Of a stretch of DNA of 64,000 bases, positions 1 to 7,281 are shown piece by piece. Made by a program: the position numbers and the translations under genes. The first letter of the stretch is position 1. Each line of letters starts with the position of its first letter. The stretch comes from Pseudomonadota bacterium (GTDB lineage: Bacteria > Pseudomonadota > Gammaproteobacteria > Steroidobacterales > Steroidobacteraceae). The notes under the pieces were generated by a model. That model was not told the origin of the DNA. It saw only the letters and a list, made by a program, of their open reading frames with translations, and did not search any database. Where the stretch lies: contig JAFEDR010000010.1 in NCBI GenBank assembly GCA_018241525.1, forward strand, positions 310,001-374,000, given 5' to 3'.

Positions 1-404
1 TGCTTCGTGACCCGACCCTCGCGGCCGGAGCCGGCGATGGTCGCCGGATCGACGTGCTTCTCCTCGACGATGCGCCGCGCGGCGGGGCCGAGCCGGCCGG
101 GATCCGCCTTGGCGGCTCCGGCGGCGCTCGGCGCCGGCGCTTCGGTCGCCTTGGTGGTCGCGGCCGTGCCGCCCTCGAGGATCGCGAGCAAGGTGCCGGA
201 GGTGACCGTCGCCCCGGCCTGCACCTTCACCTCGCGCAGCACGCCCGCGACCGGCGCCGGCACCTCGAGCACGACCTTGTCGGTCTCGAGGTCGGCCAGG
301 TTCTCGTCGCGGCTGACGGCCTCGCCGGGCTGCTTGTGCCAGACCACGAGCGTCGCGTCGGCGACCGACTCGGGCAGCTGCGGAACGCGCACTTCGATCG
401 TCAT
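1..404 (-). CDS. sucB: Dihydrolipoyllysine succinyltransferase (2-oxoglutarate dehydrogenase E2), 5' part only
   Basis: E2 component of the 2-oxoglutarate dehydrogenase complex; it accepts succinyl groups from E1 on a lipoyl arm and passes them to CoA in the TCA cycle. Only the first 134 or so residues are here; the gene continues past the left edge. Residues 1-78 form a lipoyl domain with the motif ETDKVVLEVPAP, whose Lys (about residue 43) is the lipoylated residue. After an Ala-rich linker, GPAARRIVEEKHVDPATIAG (about 105-125) is the start of the E1/E3-binding domain. The ATG overlaps the stop codon of sucA in an ATGA, so the two are co-translated. The catalytic domain is not visible. Confidence 0.93.
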   Translation of the reverse strand, partial: MTIEVRVPQLPESVADATLVVWHKQPGEAVSRDENLADLETDKVVLEVPAPVAGVLREVKVQAGATVTSGTLLAILEGGTAATTKATEAPAPSAAGAAKADPGRLGPAARRIVEEKHVDPATIAGSGREGRVTK

Positions 405-3307
405 GAGGATTTCCTGATCGTCTTGAGGCGGTCGGCGCCGCCGCGCTGCGCGAGCAGCCGCGTGGTTTCCCGGCCGGTGTCGTCGCTCGCCGGCGCCGAC
501 AGCGCCGCGCGCACCAGCGCCTGCTGCTGCTGCACGTGCAGCTCGTGGATGCCGGCGGCCGGTGCGGCCGCGCCCGGGCGACCGGCATAGAGCAGCACGT
601 CGACGGTCGACAGCGGCTCCTGCAGCCGGTGGCGGATCTGGTACCAGGCGCCCTGGTTCTGCGGCTCCTCCTGGCACCAGACCACCTCGTGGGCGTTCGG
701 GTAGGAGGCGAGCGCCGCGGTGTAGTCCTCGGCCGGGAACGGGTAGAGCTGCTCGAGGCGCACGATCGCGACGTCCTTGAGGCCGTCGGCGCGCCGCCGC
801 TCGAGCAGGTCGAAGTACACCTTGCCGCTGCAGAACACGACGCGCCGCACCGCGGCGCGGTCGAGCGGGTCGATCTCGTCGATCAGCGGCCGGAAGCGGT
901 TCTGCGCGAGCTCGCCGAGCTCGGAGACCGCGAGCTTGTGGCGCAGCAGGCTCTTCGGCGTCATCACCACGAGCGGCTTGCGCAGCGGCCGCACCATCTG
1001 TCGCCGCAGCATGTGGAACACCTGCGCCGGCGTCGAGGGCACGCACACCTGCATGTTCCACTCGGCGCACAGCTGCAGGAAGCGCTCGAGGCGCGCCGAG
1101 GAATGCTCCGGGCCCTGGCCCTCGTAGCCGTGCGGCAGCAGCAGCGTGATGCCGCACACCCGGCCCCACTTCGCCTCGCCCGAGCTGATGAACTGGTCGA
1201 TGATGACCTGCGCGCCGTTCACGAAGTCGCCGAACTGCGCCTCCCAGACCACCAGCACCTCGGGCGTGGTGGTCGCGAAGCCGTACTCGAAGCCGAGCAC
1301 CGCCTCCTCCGACAGCACCGAGTCCGTGACCCGGAAGCTCGGTCCGCGCGTCAGGTGCTCGAGCGGCGTGTAGACGCGCTCGCTCGACTGGTCGTGCAGC
1401 ACCGCGTGGCGGTGGAAGAACGTGCCGCGGCCGCTGTCCTGGCCGGTGATGCGCACGCCGTAGCCCTGGTCGACCAGCGTCGCGTAGGCGAGCGTCTCGG
1501 CGGCGCCCCAGTCGAGCGGCGCCTCGCCGGCGAGCATCTTGGCGCGCTCCTCGTAGATCTTCGCGACCCGCGGGTGGAGCGTGAAGTCGGCGGGGAACTG
1601 CACGAGGCGCGTGCCGAGCTCCTTCAGGCGGCCGAGCTCGACGCCGGTCTGCGGTTCCTCGGCCGGGTCGGCGGCCAGGTGCGCCGACCAGTCGACCGTG
1701 TACTTGTTGCCGATCAGGCCGAGCGCGGCGCGCGCCTGCGGCTTGCCGGCGTCGAGGCCGCGGCGGTACTCGTCGACCATCTTCGCGTCGTCGCCCGCGG
1801 CGATCACGCCGTCGGCGGCGAGCCGCGCGGCGTGGATCTGGCGCGTGGTCGGGTGCTTGCGGATCGTCTGGTACATCACCGGCTGGGTCGCCGCCGGCTC
1901 GTCGGCCTCGTTGTGGCCGTGCCGCCGGTAGCAGACGAGGTCGATCACCACGTCCTTGTGGAACTTCATCCGGTAGTCGAGCGCGAGGCGCGTGACGAAC
2001 ACGCAGGCCTCGGGATCGTCGCCGTTGACGTGGAAGATCGGCGCCTCGACGATCTTGGCGACGTCCGAGCAGTACAGCGTCGAGCGCGCGTCGCGCGGAT
2101 CGGAGGTCGTGAAGCCGACCTGGTTGTTGATCACGACGTGGACGGTGCCGCCGGTGTAGAAGCCGCGGGCCTGCGACAGCTGCAGCGTCTCCATCACGAC
2201 GCCCTGCCCCGCGAAGGCCGCGTCGCCGTGCACCAGCACCGGCAGCACGCGCTCGCCGCGGGCGTCGCCGCGGCGCTCCTGGCGGGCGCGCACCGAGCCC
2301 TCGACCACCGGGTTCACCACCTCGAGGTGCGAGGGGTTGAAGGCGAGCGCGACGTGCACGTTGCCGCTCGGCGTGCGCAGGTCGGCCGAGAAGCCCTTGT
2401 GGTACTTGACGTCGCCGGAGCCCTTCAGGCCCTTCAGGTCGTAGTGGCCCTCGAACTCCGAGAACAGGTCCGACGGCGACTTGCCGAGCAGGTTCACCAG
2501 CACGTTCAGGCGCCCGCGGTGCGCCATGCCGATGATGCACTCCTCGACCCCGTGGCCGCCGCCGTGCTGGATCAGGTCGTCGAGCATCGGGATCAGCGCG
2601 TCACCGCCTTCGAGCGAGAAGCGCTTCTGGCCGACGTACTTCGTGTGCAGGTAGCGCTCGAGGCCCTCGGCGGCGGTCAGCTGCCAGAGGATGTCGCGGC
2701 GCTCCTCGGGCGTGAAGCGGTGGCGCAGCCGGCTCAGCAGGTAGGTGTCCTGCAGCCACAGCCGCTCCTCGCTGGTCGAGACGTGCGCGAACTCGGCGCC
2801 GATGGTGTCGCAGTAGACGAACTCGAGCTGCGCGATCATGTCGCGCAGCTTCATCCGCGACGGAATCGCGTCCGAGCGCGAGCCGGTGAAGAACTCCTGC
2901 TCGAGATCCGCCGCCGTCAGCCCGAAGTAGTCGAGCTCGAGCACCCGCGGGCGCTCACGGGTCATCAGGCCGAGCGGGTCGATGCGCGCCATCAGGTGGC
3001 CGCGGTTGGCGTACACCTGCGCCATGCGCGAGACCGAGCCCTGCTTCGCGGCCGTTTCGCTGCCGGCGTCGCCCGGGCCCGTGCCGAGCCGCGGCGCGCG
3101 GGCGCGCGCCGCGAAGGCCTCGCGGACCGGCCCGTGGGGCACGTCGCGTTCGAGCGCCCCGGGCGGCAGGCCGCGGAAGTACGCGCGCCATTCCGCGGGC
3201 ACGCTGTCAGGATCGGCGAGGAAGCGCTCGTACTGCTCCTCGACGAACGGCGCGTTCGCACCCGACAGGGGGGTCGAGGCGAACCAGTCGCTTAAGGACG
3301 AACTCAT
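401..3307 (-). CDS. sucA: 2-oxoglutarate dehydrogenase E1 component
   Basis: Thiamine-diphosphate enzyme that decarboxylates 2-oxoglutarate and succinylates the lipoyl arm of SucB. The product has 968 residues, slightly above the usual 930-950. It has the N-terminal E2-binding segment with FVEEQYERFLADPDSVP near residue 25, the MAHRGRLNVLVNLLGK region, the ThDP-binding HGDAAFAGQGVVMET segment, NNQVGFTTSDPRDARS, and the C-terminal EEPQNQGAW motif typical of SucA. ATG at 3307 is the only start that keeps the N-terminal helix. The 124 bases upstream separate it from the previous minus-strand gene, so a promoter could lie there. It is followed by sucB with a 4-base overlap. Confidence 0.97.
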   Translation of the reverse strand: MSSSLSDWFASTPLSGANAPFVEEQYERFLADPDSVPAEWRAYFRGLPPGALERDVPHGPVREAFAARARAPRLGTGPGDAGSETAAKQGSVSRMAQVYANRGHLMARIDPLGLMTRERPRVLELDYFGLTAADLEQEFFTGSRSDAIPSRMKLRDMIAQLEFVYCDTIGAEFAHVSTSEERLWLQDTYLLSRLRHRFTPEERRDILWQLTAAEGLERYLHTKYVGQKRFSLEGGDALIPMLDDLIQHGGGHGVEECIIGMAHRGRLNVLVNLLGKSPSDLFSEFEGHYDLKGLKGSGDVKYHKGFSADLRTPSGNVHVALAFNPSHLEVVNPVVEGSVRARQERRGDARGERVLPVLVHGDAAFAGQGVVMETLQLSQARGFYTGGTVHVVINNQVGFTTSDPRDARSTLYCSDVAKIVEAPIFHVNGDDPEACVFVTRLALDYRMKFHKDVVIDLVCYRRHGHNEADEPAATQPVMYQTIRKHPTTRQIHAARLAADGVIAAGDDAKMVDEYRRGLDAGKPQARAALGLIGNKYTVDWSAHLAADPAEEPQTGVELGRLKELGTRLVQFPADFTLHPRVAKIYEERAKMLAGEAPLDWGAAETLAYATLVDQGYGVRITGQDSGRGTFFHRHAVLHDQSSERVYTPLEHLTRGPSFRVTDSVLSEEAVLGFEYGFATTTPEVLVVWEAQFGDFVNGAQVIIDQFISSGEAKWGRVCGITLLLPHGYEGQGPEHSSARLERFLQLCAEWNMQVCVPSTPAQVFHMLRRQMVRPLRKPLVVMTPKSLLRHKLAVSELGELAQNRFRPLIDEIDPLDRAAVRRVVFCSGKVYFDLLERRRADGLKDVAIVRLEQLYPFPAEDYTAALASYPNAHEVVWCQEEPQNQGAWYQIRHRLQEPLSTVDVLLYAGRPGAAAPAAGIHELHVQQQQALVRAALSAPASDDTGRETTRLLAQRGGADRLKTIRKSS

Positions 3308-3431
3308 GCGGGGGGGGGTCTGCGGTCGCGCAGCCGGTCGACGGTGAATATGTCGAAAGTCTAGCGGATGCCGGGGCCGCGAACAAAAGCCCGCGGCGCC
3401 GGCCGACCGAACTGTGACGGGGGTCCCGCGC

Positions 3432-3920
3432 TCAGGCGTGCTGCGCGAGCAGCGCGAGCTCGTAGCCGACGAGCACCAGGTACGCGACCAGGATCGTGTG
3501 CACCAGCGTCGCGACCCGGATCAGGCGGAAGACGCGGAAGTTCGCGAGCGCGACGCAGGTCAGGATGCCGGCGCCGGTCATCGCGAGCTTGGTGATCGCG
3601 AAGCGCTGCGCGTCACCGGCGACCAGCGGCGCCATCAGCGGATTCGCCTCGACCGCACCGACCGTCATCAGCCACAGCGTCAGGAACGCATCGAGCGAGC
3701 ACAGGATCAGCACCAGCACGGAGCTCGCCAGCAGCCCCGGACCGTGCCAGTCGACGATCGGCTGGTGATGGTCGCTCGCCCGCCGGCCGGCGCGGCGACG
3801 CGGCTTCAGGCCGCCATAGAAGAGCGAGAACACGAGGCGCTTGCGCCGGTCGCGGGAGGACTGGCGGCGCTCGCCGTCGAAGGGAATGCCGTTCGCGGTG
3901 GTATCGATGCCGTCGGCCAT
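3432..3920 (-). CDS. Small membrane protein, DUF5658-like
   Basis: A 162-residue protein with a charged, Arg-rich cytoplasmic N-terminus (about 60 residues with GERRQSSRDRRKRLVFSLFYGG) followed by three hydrophobic segments at about 62-85, 105-125 and 132-155. The segment SLDAFLTLWLMTVGAVEANPLM resembles DUF5658 proteins, which have no known function. The same strand as sucA-sucB lies downstream but 124 bases apart, so an operon with them is possible and unproven. ATG at 3920 is the first start of the frame. Confidence 0.7.
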   Translation of the reverse strand: MADGIDTTANGIPFDGERRQSSRDRRKRLVFSLFYGGLKPRRRAGRRASDHHQPIVDWHGPGLLASSVLVLILCSLDAFLTLWLMTVGAVEANPLMAPLVAGDAQRFAITKLAMTGAGILTCVALANFRVFRLIRVATLVHTILVAYLVLVGYELALLAQHA

Positions 3921-4069
3921 CGTTGCTCGCCTCGCGCTCCCCCGGCGCTACCTCGATCGATAGTACAGGCCGTCCCCCGGCTGCGCCATTCCACGACGCG
4001 CGGCGCCGCGCGGCGGCGCACGCTTTGACAGAACCTGCCGCCCGTCGCGGCGGACCGCGGAGCTGCGCC

Positions 4070-4612
4070 ATGGCAACTAGACATATCGGGGCCCTGCTGC
4101 TCGCGCTCGCGCTCAGCGCCTGTGCGACGACGCCGACCGTCGGCATCGACTACGACCGCGCGACGAACTTCGCGCCCTTCCACCGCTTCGGCTGGTTGCC
4201 GCGCGCGCACCCGGCGACGCGCAATCCGCTGAACGCGAAGCGCATCGAGGCGGCGATCCGCAGCGAGCTCGAGGCGAAGGGCTTCGAATACACGGACGAT
4301 CTCGCACAGGCGGACCTTGCGATCGACTTCACGCTGAGCGCCCAGGAGCGCACCGACATCGCCAGCTATCCCGTCGAGTGGCAGCTCGGCTGGCACTGGG
4401 GCCGCGGCTATTTCGGCGAGGCGCTCGACGTGCGCCAGTACCGCGAGGGTACGCTCGCGATCGACGTCTTCGAGGCGCGGCGCCACGAGCCGGTGTGGCA
4501 CGGCTGGGCGAAGAAGCCGCTCACGGAGGCGGACGTGAAGGATCCGGGCCCCGGGCTGCGCGCCGCGGTCGCCGCGGTGCTCGCGCACTTCCCGCCCGGC
4601 GCCGCGCACTGA
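4070..4612 (+). CDS. DUF4136 family lipoprotein
   Basis: A 180-residue predicted outer-membrane or periplasmic lipoprotein. The start at 4070 (MATRHIGALLLALALSAC) gives a short signal peptide with a lipobox LSAC, so Cys 18 would be lipidated; an in-frame start 147 bases upstream would bury this signal and is rejected. The mature part has the DUF4136 pattern: an initial DYDRATNF..F..FGWLP strand, NPLNAKRIEAAIRSELEAKGF, ADLAIDFTLSAQER, and a final GTLAIDVFEA...VWHGWAKKPL. The family is widespread in Gram-negative bacteria and has no settled function. It is the last host gene before the left boundary of the mobile island, 24 bases downstream. Confidence 0.85.
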   Translation: MATRHIGALLLALALSACATTPTVGIDYDRATNFAPFHRFGWLPRAHPATRNPLNAKRIEAAIRSELEAKGFEYTDDLAQADLAIDFTLSAQERTDIASYPVEWQLGWHWGRGYFGEALDVRQYREGTLAIDVFEARRHEPVWHGWAKKPLTEADVKDPGPGLRAAVAAVLAHFPPGAAH

Positions 4613-4636
4613 CTGCGATCACGCAAGGCCGGAGGA

Positions 4637-4651
4637 ATTGGCGCCCCGAAC
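4637..4651 (+). repeat. Left attachment repeat (copy of tRNA-Arg 3' end)
   Basis: The 15 bases ATTGGCGCCCCGAAC recur exactly at 15088-15102, where they cover the acceptor 3' strand and CCA end of tRNA-Arg(CCT) plus two flanking bases. Immediately after the repeat the sequences differ (G here, A there), and before it too (A versus G). This is the expected footprint of site-specific integration into a tRNA 3' end. The repeat also forms part of a small hairpin, GCCCCG-AA-CGGGGC, at 4643-4656. Confidence 0.88.
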
Positions 4652-4837
4652 GGGGCTTGCTCGCTATTTAGGGCCCGGGTGGCCGTGCCGGTTAGGGGCG
4701 GCCTACAGGCCCCGGCGGCCGCGTGACGTGGTTCCGGGCCGCGTATACGCCCACGGCGTAGGGTAGGCCCCACTTTACTGGTGCGGGCGTATGAGTAATA
4801 TTCCACCCAACGAGAGGGGGTCTCAGGTCTAAAAAGG

Positions 4838-4954
4838 CAGCGCCGGTGGGATTCGAACCCACGTTGCAGTTGACCGCCACGACTTGGAAGGTAGGGACGG
4901 TTTTCTGCGTTGTCGCTTACGAAGCGACTGCTTGATCCACTCAGCTACGGCGCC
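4838..4954 (-). tRNA. Aberrant class II-like tRNA, anticodon CGT, 49-base variable region
   Basis: Read on the minus strand it folds as a tRNA: 7-bp acceptor (GGCGCCG with CGGCGCT, one G-U at position 1-72), U8-A9, a 3-bp D stem with a class II style D loop containing GG, a perfect 5-bp anticodon stem GTCGC/GCGAC with loop TTCGTAA (anticodon CGT, Thr ACG codon), and a perfect T arm GTGGG-TTCGAAT-CCCAC. The discriminator is G and the next bases are CCT, so CCA is not encoded, unlike the three host tRNAs in this window. Between anticodon and T stems lie 49 bases, far more than the usual 4-5 or 12-20. They can pair as GCAG/CTGC, ACCG/CGGT and CCA/TGG. G73 plus a long variable arm are seryl-tRNA features, in conflict with a Thr anticodon. 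Confidence 0.6.
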
Positions 4955-4981
4955 GAGACGAACTGAACCTCTCTCCTGTAC

Positions 4982-5008
4982 GGCCCGCTTCGGCGGGCCT
5001 TGCTTTTT
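4982..5008 (+). terminator. Rho-independent terminator
   Basis: GGCCCGC-TTCG-GCGGGCC makes a 7-bp GC stem with a stable TTCG tetraloop, followed by TTGCTTTTT. The T-run is on the plus strand. No plus-strand gene is recognised just upstream; it would stop transcripts entering the tRNA-like gene region from the left boundary or antisense to that gene. Confidence 0.65.
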
Positions 5009-5028
5009 CAGGGCTTCCAACTCGCCGA

Positions 5029-5042
5029 CACAAAATCTTGTG
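5029..5042. promoter_or_regulatory. Operator-like near-palindrome, copy 1
   Basis: CACAAAATCTTGTG, a 14-base near-perfect inverted repeat that matches the palindrome at 5207-5220 in 13 of 14 positions. Two such sites 178 bases apart in a gene-free stretch look like protein-binding sites, for a repressor or for the recombinase. The binding protein is unknown. Confidence 0.4.
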
Positions 5043-5206
5043 CCGGGGTAGCTAACTTATTTTCGGGGACGGCCAGAGTCAAGACTTTCCGGTCCAACTG
5101 TCCGGGATGTAATTACTTCGTAAGAACAAGGATTTAACCACCGGACTTGACAATAAGTCGGGGTAGGTTTCGGGCGCGCAATGTCAAGCTGAGCAGGGAC
5201 ATCAAT

Positions 5207-5220
5207 CACAAGATCTTGTG
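5207..5220. promoter_or_regulatory. Operator-like palindrome, copy 2
   Basis: CACAAGATCTTGTG is a perfect 14-base palindrome in the gene-free interval upstream of 5280. It pairs with the near-identical site at 5029-5042. A further related half-site (CACACAAGA) follows at about 5244. Nothing else is recognised in 5043-5206. Confidence 0.45.
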
Positions 5221-5279
5221 TGCACCGCTCGTCCACACGGGATGCACACAAGACCCACCGAACGAGACGCCTAAGCGCC

Positions 5280-5810
5280 CTACGCCCGGCGCACCTGTCG
5301 CAACCGGCCCCGCTTCGGCGGGGCCTGTTCGTCTACGCGAGGGATCGCGTGCAGCTCCTTTCCGTCCCACCAGCCGAGGTAAAGCGCTGGTTCGTCCCAC
5401 GTGAAAAAGTGGAAGCGAGCGTCGAACCCAAGCGGCGGGTGGTTGTCACGGACAGGACCGTCCCACTGCCAAGACTGGATGGAGCCGTCGCCCCACGCAT
5501 GCAGAAACCACGCCGAGGTTGAATCGTAGATCGTGACTGCGAATGTCACATCGGGGCGTGCGCGATTCTGCAGTACTGGCCACAGCTCTCTCAGCATCTC
5601 CCGCTGTGGCACGCGGAACGGAAAATTTGCGAGCGCATAAGGAGACGGCCCAACGATGAACGTCTCTTGGGCACGCCTTGCCCCCGCCTTAGTTTCCATA
5701 TCTTCCGCCACGAACCCGAACGGGTCCGTCTCTGAACTAAATGCCCGATAGTCCGGAACGACCGTCAGATCAAACTGCCCACGCGGGCCGGTCTTCGACT
5801 TTGCAGTCAT
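5280..5810 (-). CDS. Hypothetical protein of the island
   Basis: A 176-residue soluble protein that I do not recognise. It starts at ATG 5810 (MTAKSKTGPRGQFDL) and is rich in aromatic residues, with a Trp-dense C-terminal third (FLHAWGDGSIQSWQWDGPV, then YLGWWDGKELHAIPR). No signal peptide or membrane segment is visible. It lies 106 bases downstream of another minus-strand gene and may share its transcript. A strong GC hairpin with a TTCG loop (5306-5325) sits inside the last codons. The coding region ends 60 bases before the operator-like palindrome at 5207-5220. Confidence 0.6.
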   Translation of the reverse strand: MTAKSKTGPRGQFDLTVVPDYRAFSSETDPFGFVAEDMETKAGARRAQETFIVGPSPYALANFPFRVPQREMLRELWPVLQNRARPDVTFAVTIYDSTSAWFLHAWGDGSIQSWQWDGPVRDNHPPLGFDARFHFFTWDEPALYLGWWDGKELHAIPRVDEQAPPKRGRLRQVRRA

Positions 5811-5916
5811 TTACACAACCTCCTCAGCCGCGCGGAATTGCGCGGTGCGCCCATGCTCGGGCGCAGCGAGGAAGTGATGTGGGCCCGTTCGTACTGATCG
5901 AAGGAAGGATGCGGGC

Positions 5917-6591
5917 CTAATGCCGTTGCGAGAGCGCGATGCGGGCCTTGTGCTTCTTACGGTAATTCCGCTGACGTGCGGCATTCCCGCACGCTGCGGA
6001 ACAGTGCGACCCCACCGCGCCGCGCCCGGCCCTGAAGAAGTAGCGACCGCATTCACACTGTCCGAAGCGACTGCGGTAGTAAATGAACTTCGTCTTTCCG
6101 CGGTAGCCGGCGTTCCGGTCATGCAACAACGCGACGCCAAGCGCCGCCCACGAAAGCGGTCCGCCGGTCTGCTCGCTGCGCAGGCGCCCGCGACGGTCGA
6201 GTACGGGGTGCAGCCGTAGCCGCTCAAGGTACGGATTGAGTTTGAGTGCCACGAGGTCGCCCAACCGGGCGACGTCTCGCGCTGCCATTTCCGGCACACG
6301 CGCGAGTCTTCCCTCCTTTGTCCGCTCCGTGTGCGTGTGTTTACCCTTAACGACGGGGCGAGCCCTCCTGCGGTCGATGGCGCCGAGCCAGCCTCGAACC
6401 TTGCGCGCCATCGCCAGCACCTTCCGGTTCAGATCGGACGAGCTGAGGTCTTCCAACAGGTAGTCCCACGGATCGAACAACGGCGCCGCTGCTCGCTCCG
6501 CGTGCTTCACGTTGCCATCGAGGCGCAAGTTGGCCAGCGCCACGGCGAACGCAATGGCCTCTTGCTCGGGGAATAACGGCACTTGCCTCAC
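5917..6591 (-). CDS. CGNR-like zinc-finger protein of the island
   Basis: The C-terminal 45 residues have a zinc-binding pattern, CECGRYFFRAGRGAVGSHC..ACGNAARQRNYRKK, close to the CGNR zinc finger found in small DNA- or RNA-binding regulators. The rest (about 180 residues) is alpha-helical and unrecognised. I place the start at GTG 6591 (VRQVPLFPEQEAI) because a GGCGAGGG ribosome-binding sequence precedes it; an ATG 120 bases further upstream would overlap the divergent gene. It is divergent from the excisionase-like gene at 6704, and the 112 bases between hold repeated TAACG half-sites. A regulatory role is inferred only from the zinc motif and the context. Confidence 0.6.
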   Translation of the reverse strand: MRQVPLFPEQEAIAFAVALANLRLDGNVKHAERAAAPLFDPWDYLLEDLSSSDLNRKVLAMARKVRGWLGAIDRRRARPVVKGKHTHTERTKEGRLARVPEMAARDVARLGDLVALKLNPYLERLRLHPVLDRRGRLRSEQTGGPLSWAALGVALLHDRNAGYRGKTKFIYYRSRFGQCECGRYFFRAGRGAVGSHCSAACGNAARQRNYRKKHKARIALSQRH

Positions 6592-6703
6592 GTTGTGACC
6601 CTCGCCCGTAACGGTTAAAGGCACCACGCACCATAACGCACCTGTAGCGTAATTGCCAACGGTGGCGTTAGCGCGGCAATGGGTGCCGGCGGTGGAGGCA
6701 GTC
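6592..6703. promoter_or_regulatory. Divergent control region with repeated TAACG half-sites
   Basis: This short stretch separates the two divergent transcription units of the island. TAACGG (6609-6614), TAACGC (6634-6639) and the inverted forms GCGTAA (6647-6652) and GCGTTA (6665-6670) recur in it, and ATTGCC/GGCAAT form a wider inverted repeat (6652-6657 and 6674-6679). Such spacing is typical of a genetic switch bound by a small HTH protein. Clear -35/-10 boxes are not seen. Confidence 0.4.
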
Positions 6704-6949
6704 TTGAGCAAGGCAGAAGAAATCGCGGCCAGCCCTGAGGCGCGCTACGAGGTCGGCTACGTCTGCAAGAAGCTTGGCCTCACGCGCACTGCCGTTTATG
6801 CGCTGTGCCTACGGGCCGGGGTCACGCCGAATCGTTCGTCTGCGGGTCGGCGGCTGTTCTCCAGCGCCCACGTTGAATCCCTTATCGAGTATCGCCGCGT
6901 TAACCCGGAGCGGCCCGGCCGCAAGCCGAAGGCCAAGCCGGCGCCGTGA
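6704..6949 (+). CDS. Helix-turn-helix excisionase/AlpA-like regulator
   Basis: An 81-residue protein whose middle part (YEVGYVCKKLGLTRTAVYAL..AGVTPNRSS.GRRLFSSAHVESLIEY) has the layout of a MerR/excisionase-type winged helix-turn-helix: helix, turn, recognition helix, short wing and a final helix. The C-terminus is basic (GRKPKAKPAP). I choose TTG at 6704 because GGTGGAGG lies five bases upstream; an earlier TTG at 6653 lacks a ribosome-binding site. It is the first gene of the rightward unit, the usual place for an excisionase or early regulator of an island. Its stop overlaps the next start in GTGA. Confidence 0.62.
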   Translation: MSKAEEIAASPEARYEVGYVCKKLGLTRTAVYALCLRAGVTPNRSSAGRRLFSSAHVESLIEYRRVNPERPGRKPKAKPAP

Positions 6950-7161
6950 TCGACCCCCGTCTCAACGATCTGCTGCTCGCGCTCGGCCGCGCCTTGGCTG
7001 AAGACGTGCTGGCAGACCTCTTTGCCGAATCGACAGGAGGCCCGACCAAAGAATGCGCCCCGCGACCACCGACGACTGCACGCTCGCCTACTCCGAAGCC
7101 GCCGCCGCGCGTCGTCGCGGGCTCTCGACGGCCGAGATCCGCCAGCACCTTGAAGCACTGA
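6946..7161 (+). CDS. Small hypothetical protein, possibly shorter or not translated to the end
   Basis: It begins at GTG 6946, overlapping the previous stop, and encodes MIDPRLNDLLLALGRALAEDVLADLFAES, a convincing amphipathic helix, in its first 30 residues. The remaining 40 residues are Pro/Arg-rich and overlap the next gene (from 7053) in another frame, so they may be noise. Translational coupling supports a real gene; the long overlap argues against the full length. Function unknown. Confidence 0.4.
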   Translation: MIDPRLNDLLLALGRALAEDVLADLFAESTGGPTKECAPRPPTTARSPTPKPPPRVVAGSRRPRSASTLKH

Positions 7162-7277
7162 TGCCGGACGTCTTCCCGGAACACTGGGGCTTCGTGTCGG
7201 CGCTCGTCTCTCGCGACGTGCCCCAGTCCCCCACCTACGACGAGCTGCCGGTGCGGTGCGTCGGGTGCGAAGACTAG
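7053..7277 (+). CDS. Small hypothetical protein upstream of the replication gene
   Basis: A 74-residue protein (MRPATTDDCTLAYSEAAAARRRGLSTAEIRQHLEAL...) with helical N-terminal half and a CVGCED C-terminus. AGGAGG lies 12 bases before ATG 7053. The helix EAAAARRRGLSTAEIRQHLEAL could be a DNA-binding helix-turn-helix remnant, but this is a guess. It ends 4 bases before the replication-protein start, so it is in the same operon. Confidence 0.55.
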   Translation: MRPATTDDCTLAYSEAAAARRRGLSTAEIRQHLEALMPDVFPEHWGFVSALVSRDVPQSPTYDELPVRCVGCED

Positions 7278-7281
7278 AGCC

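Noticed and set aside
536..3295. A 919-codon open frame on the plus strand opposite sucA
   Set aside because: It is the mirror of a clear, conserved gene in very GC-rich DNA, where antisense frames stay open. Its product is low-complexity and Arg/Val/Leu-rich with no motif.
4838..4954. Reading the odd tRNA as tRNA-Sec or as a tRNA with a self-splicing intron
   Set aside because: The anticodon is CGT, not TCA, the acceptor has 7 and not 8 pairs, and the extra bases lie in the variable region, are too few for a group I intron and do not interrupt the anticodon loop.
5147..5152. TTGACA as a -35 promoter box
   Set aside because: No matching -10 hexamer lies 16-18 bases downstream.
5306..5325. 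GC hairpin with TTCG loop as a terminator
   Set aside because: It has no T-run on either strand and lies inside the 3' coding end of the gene at 5280-5810.
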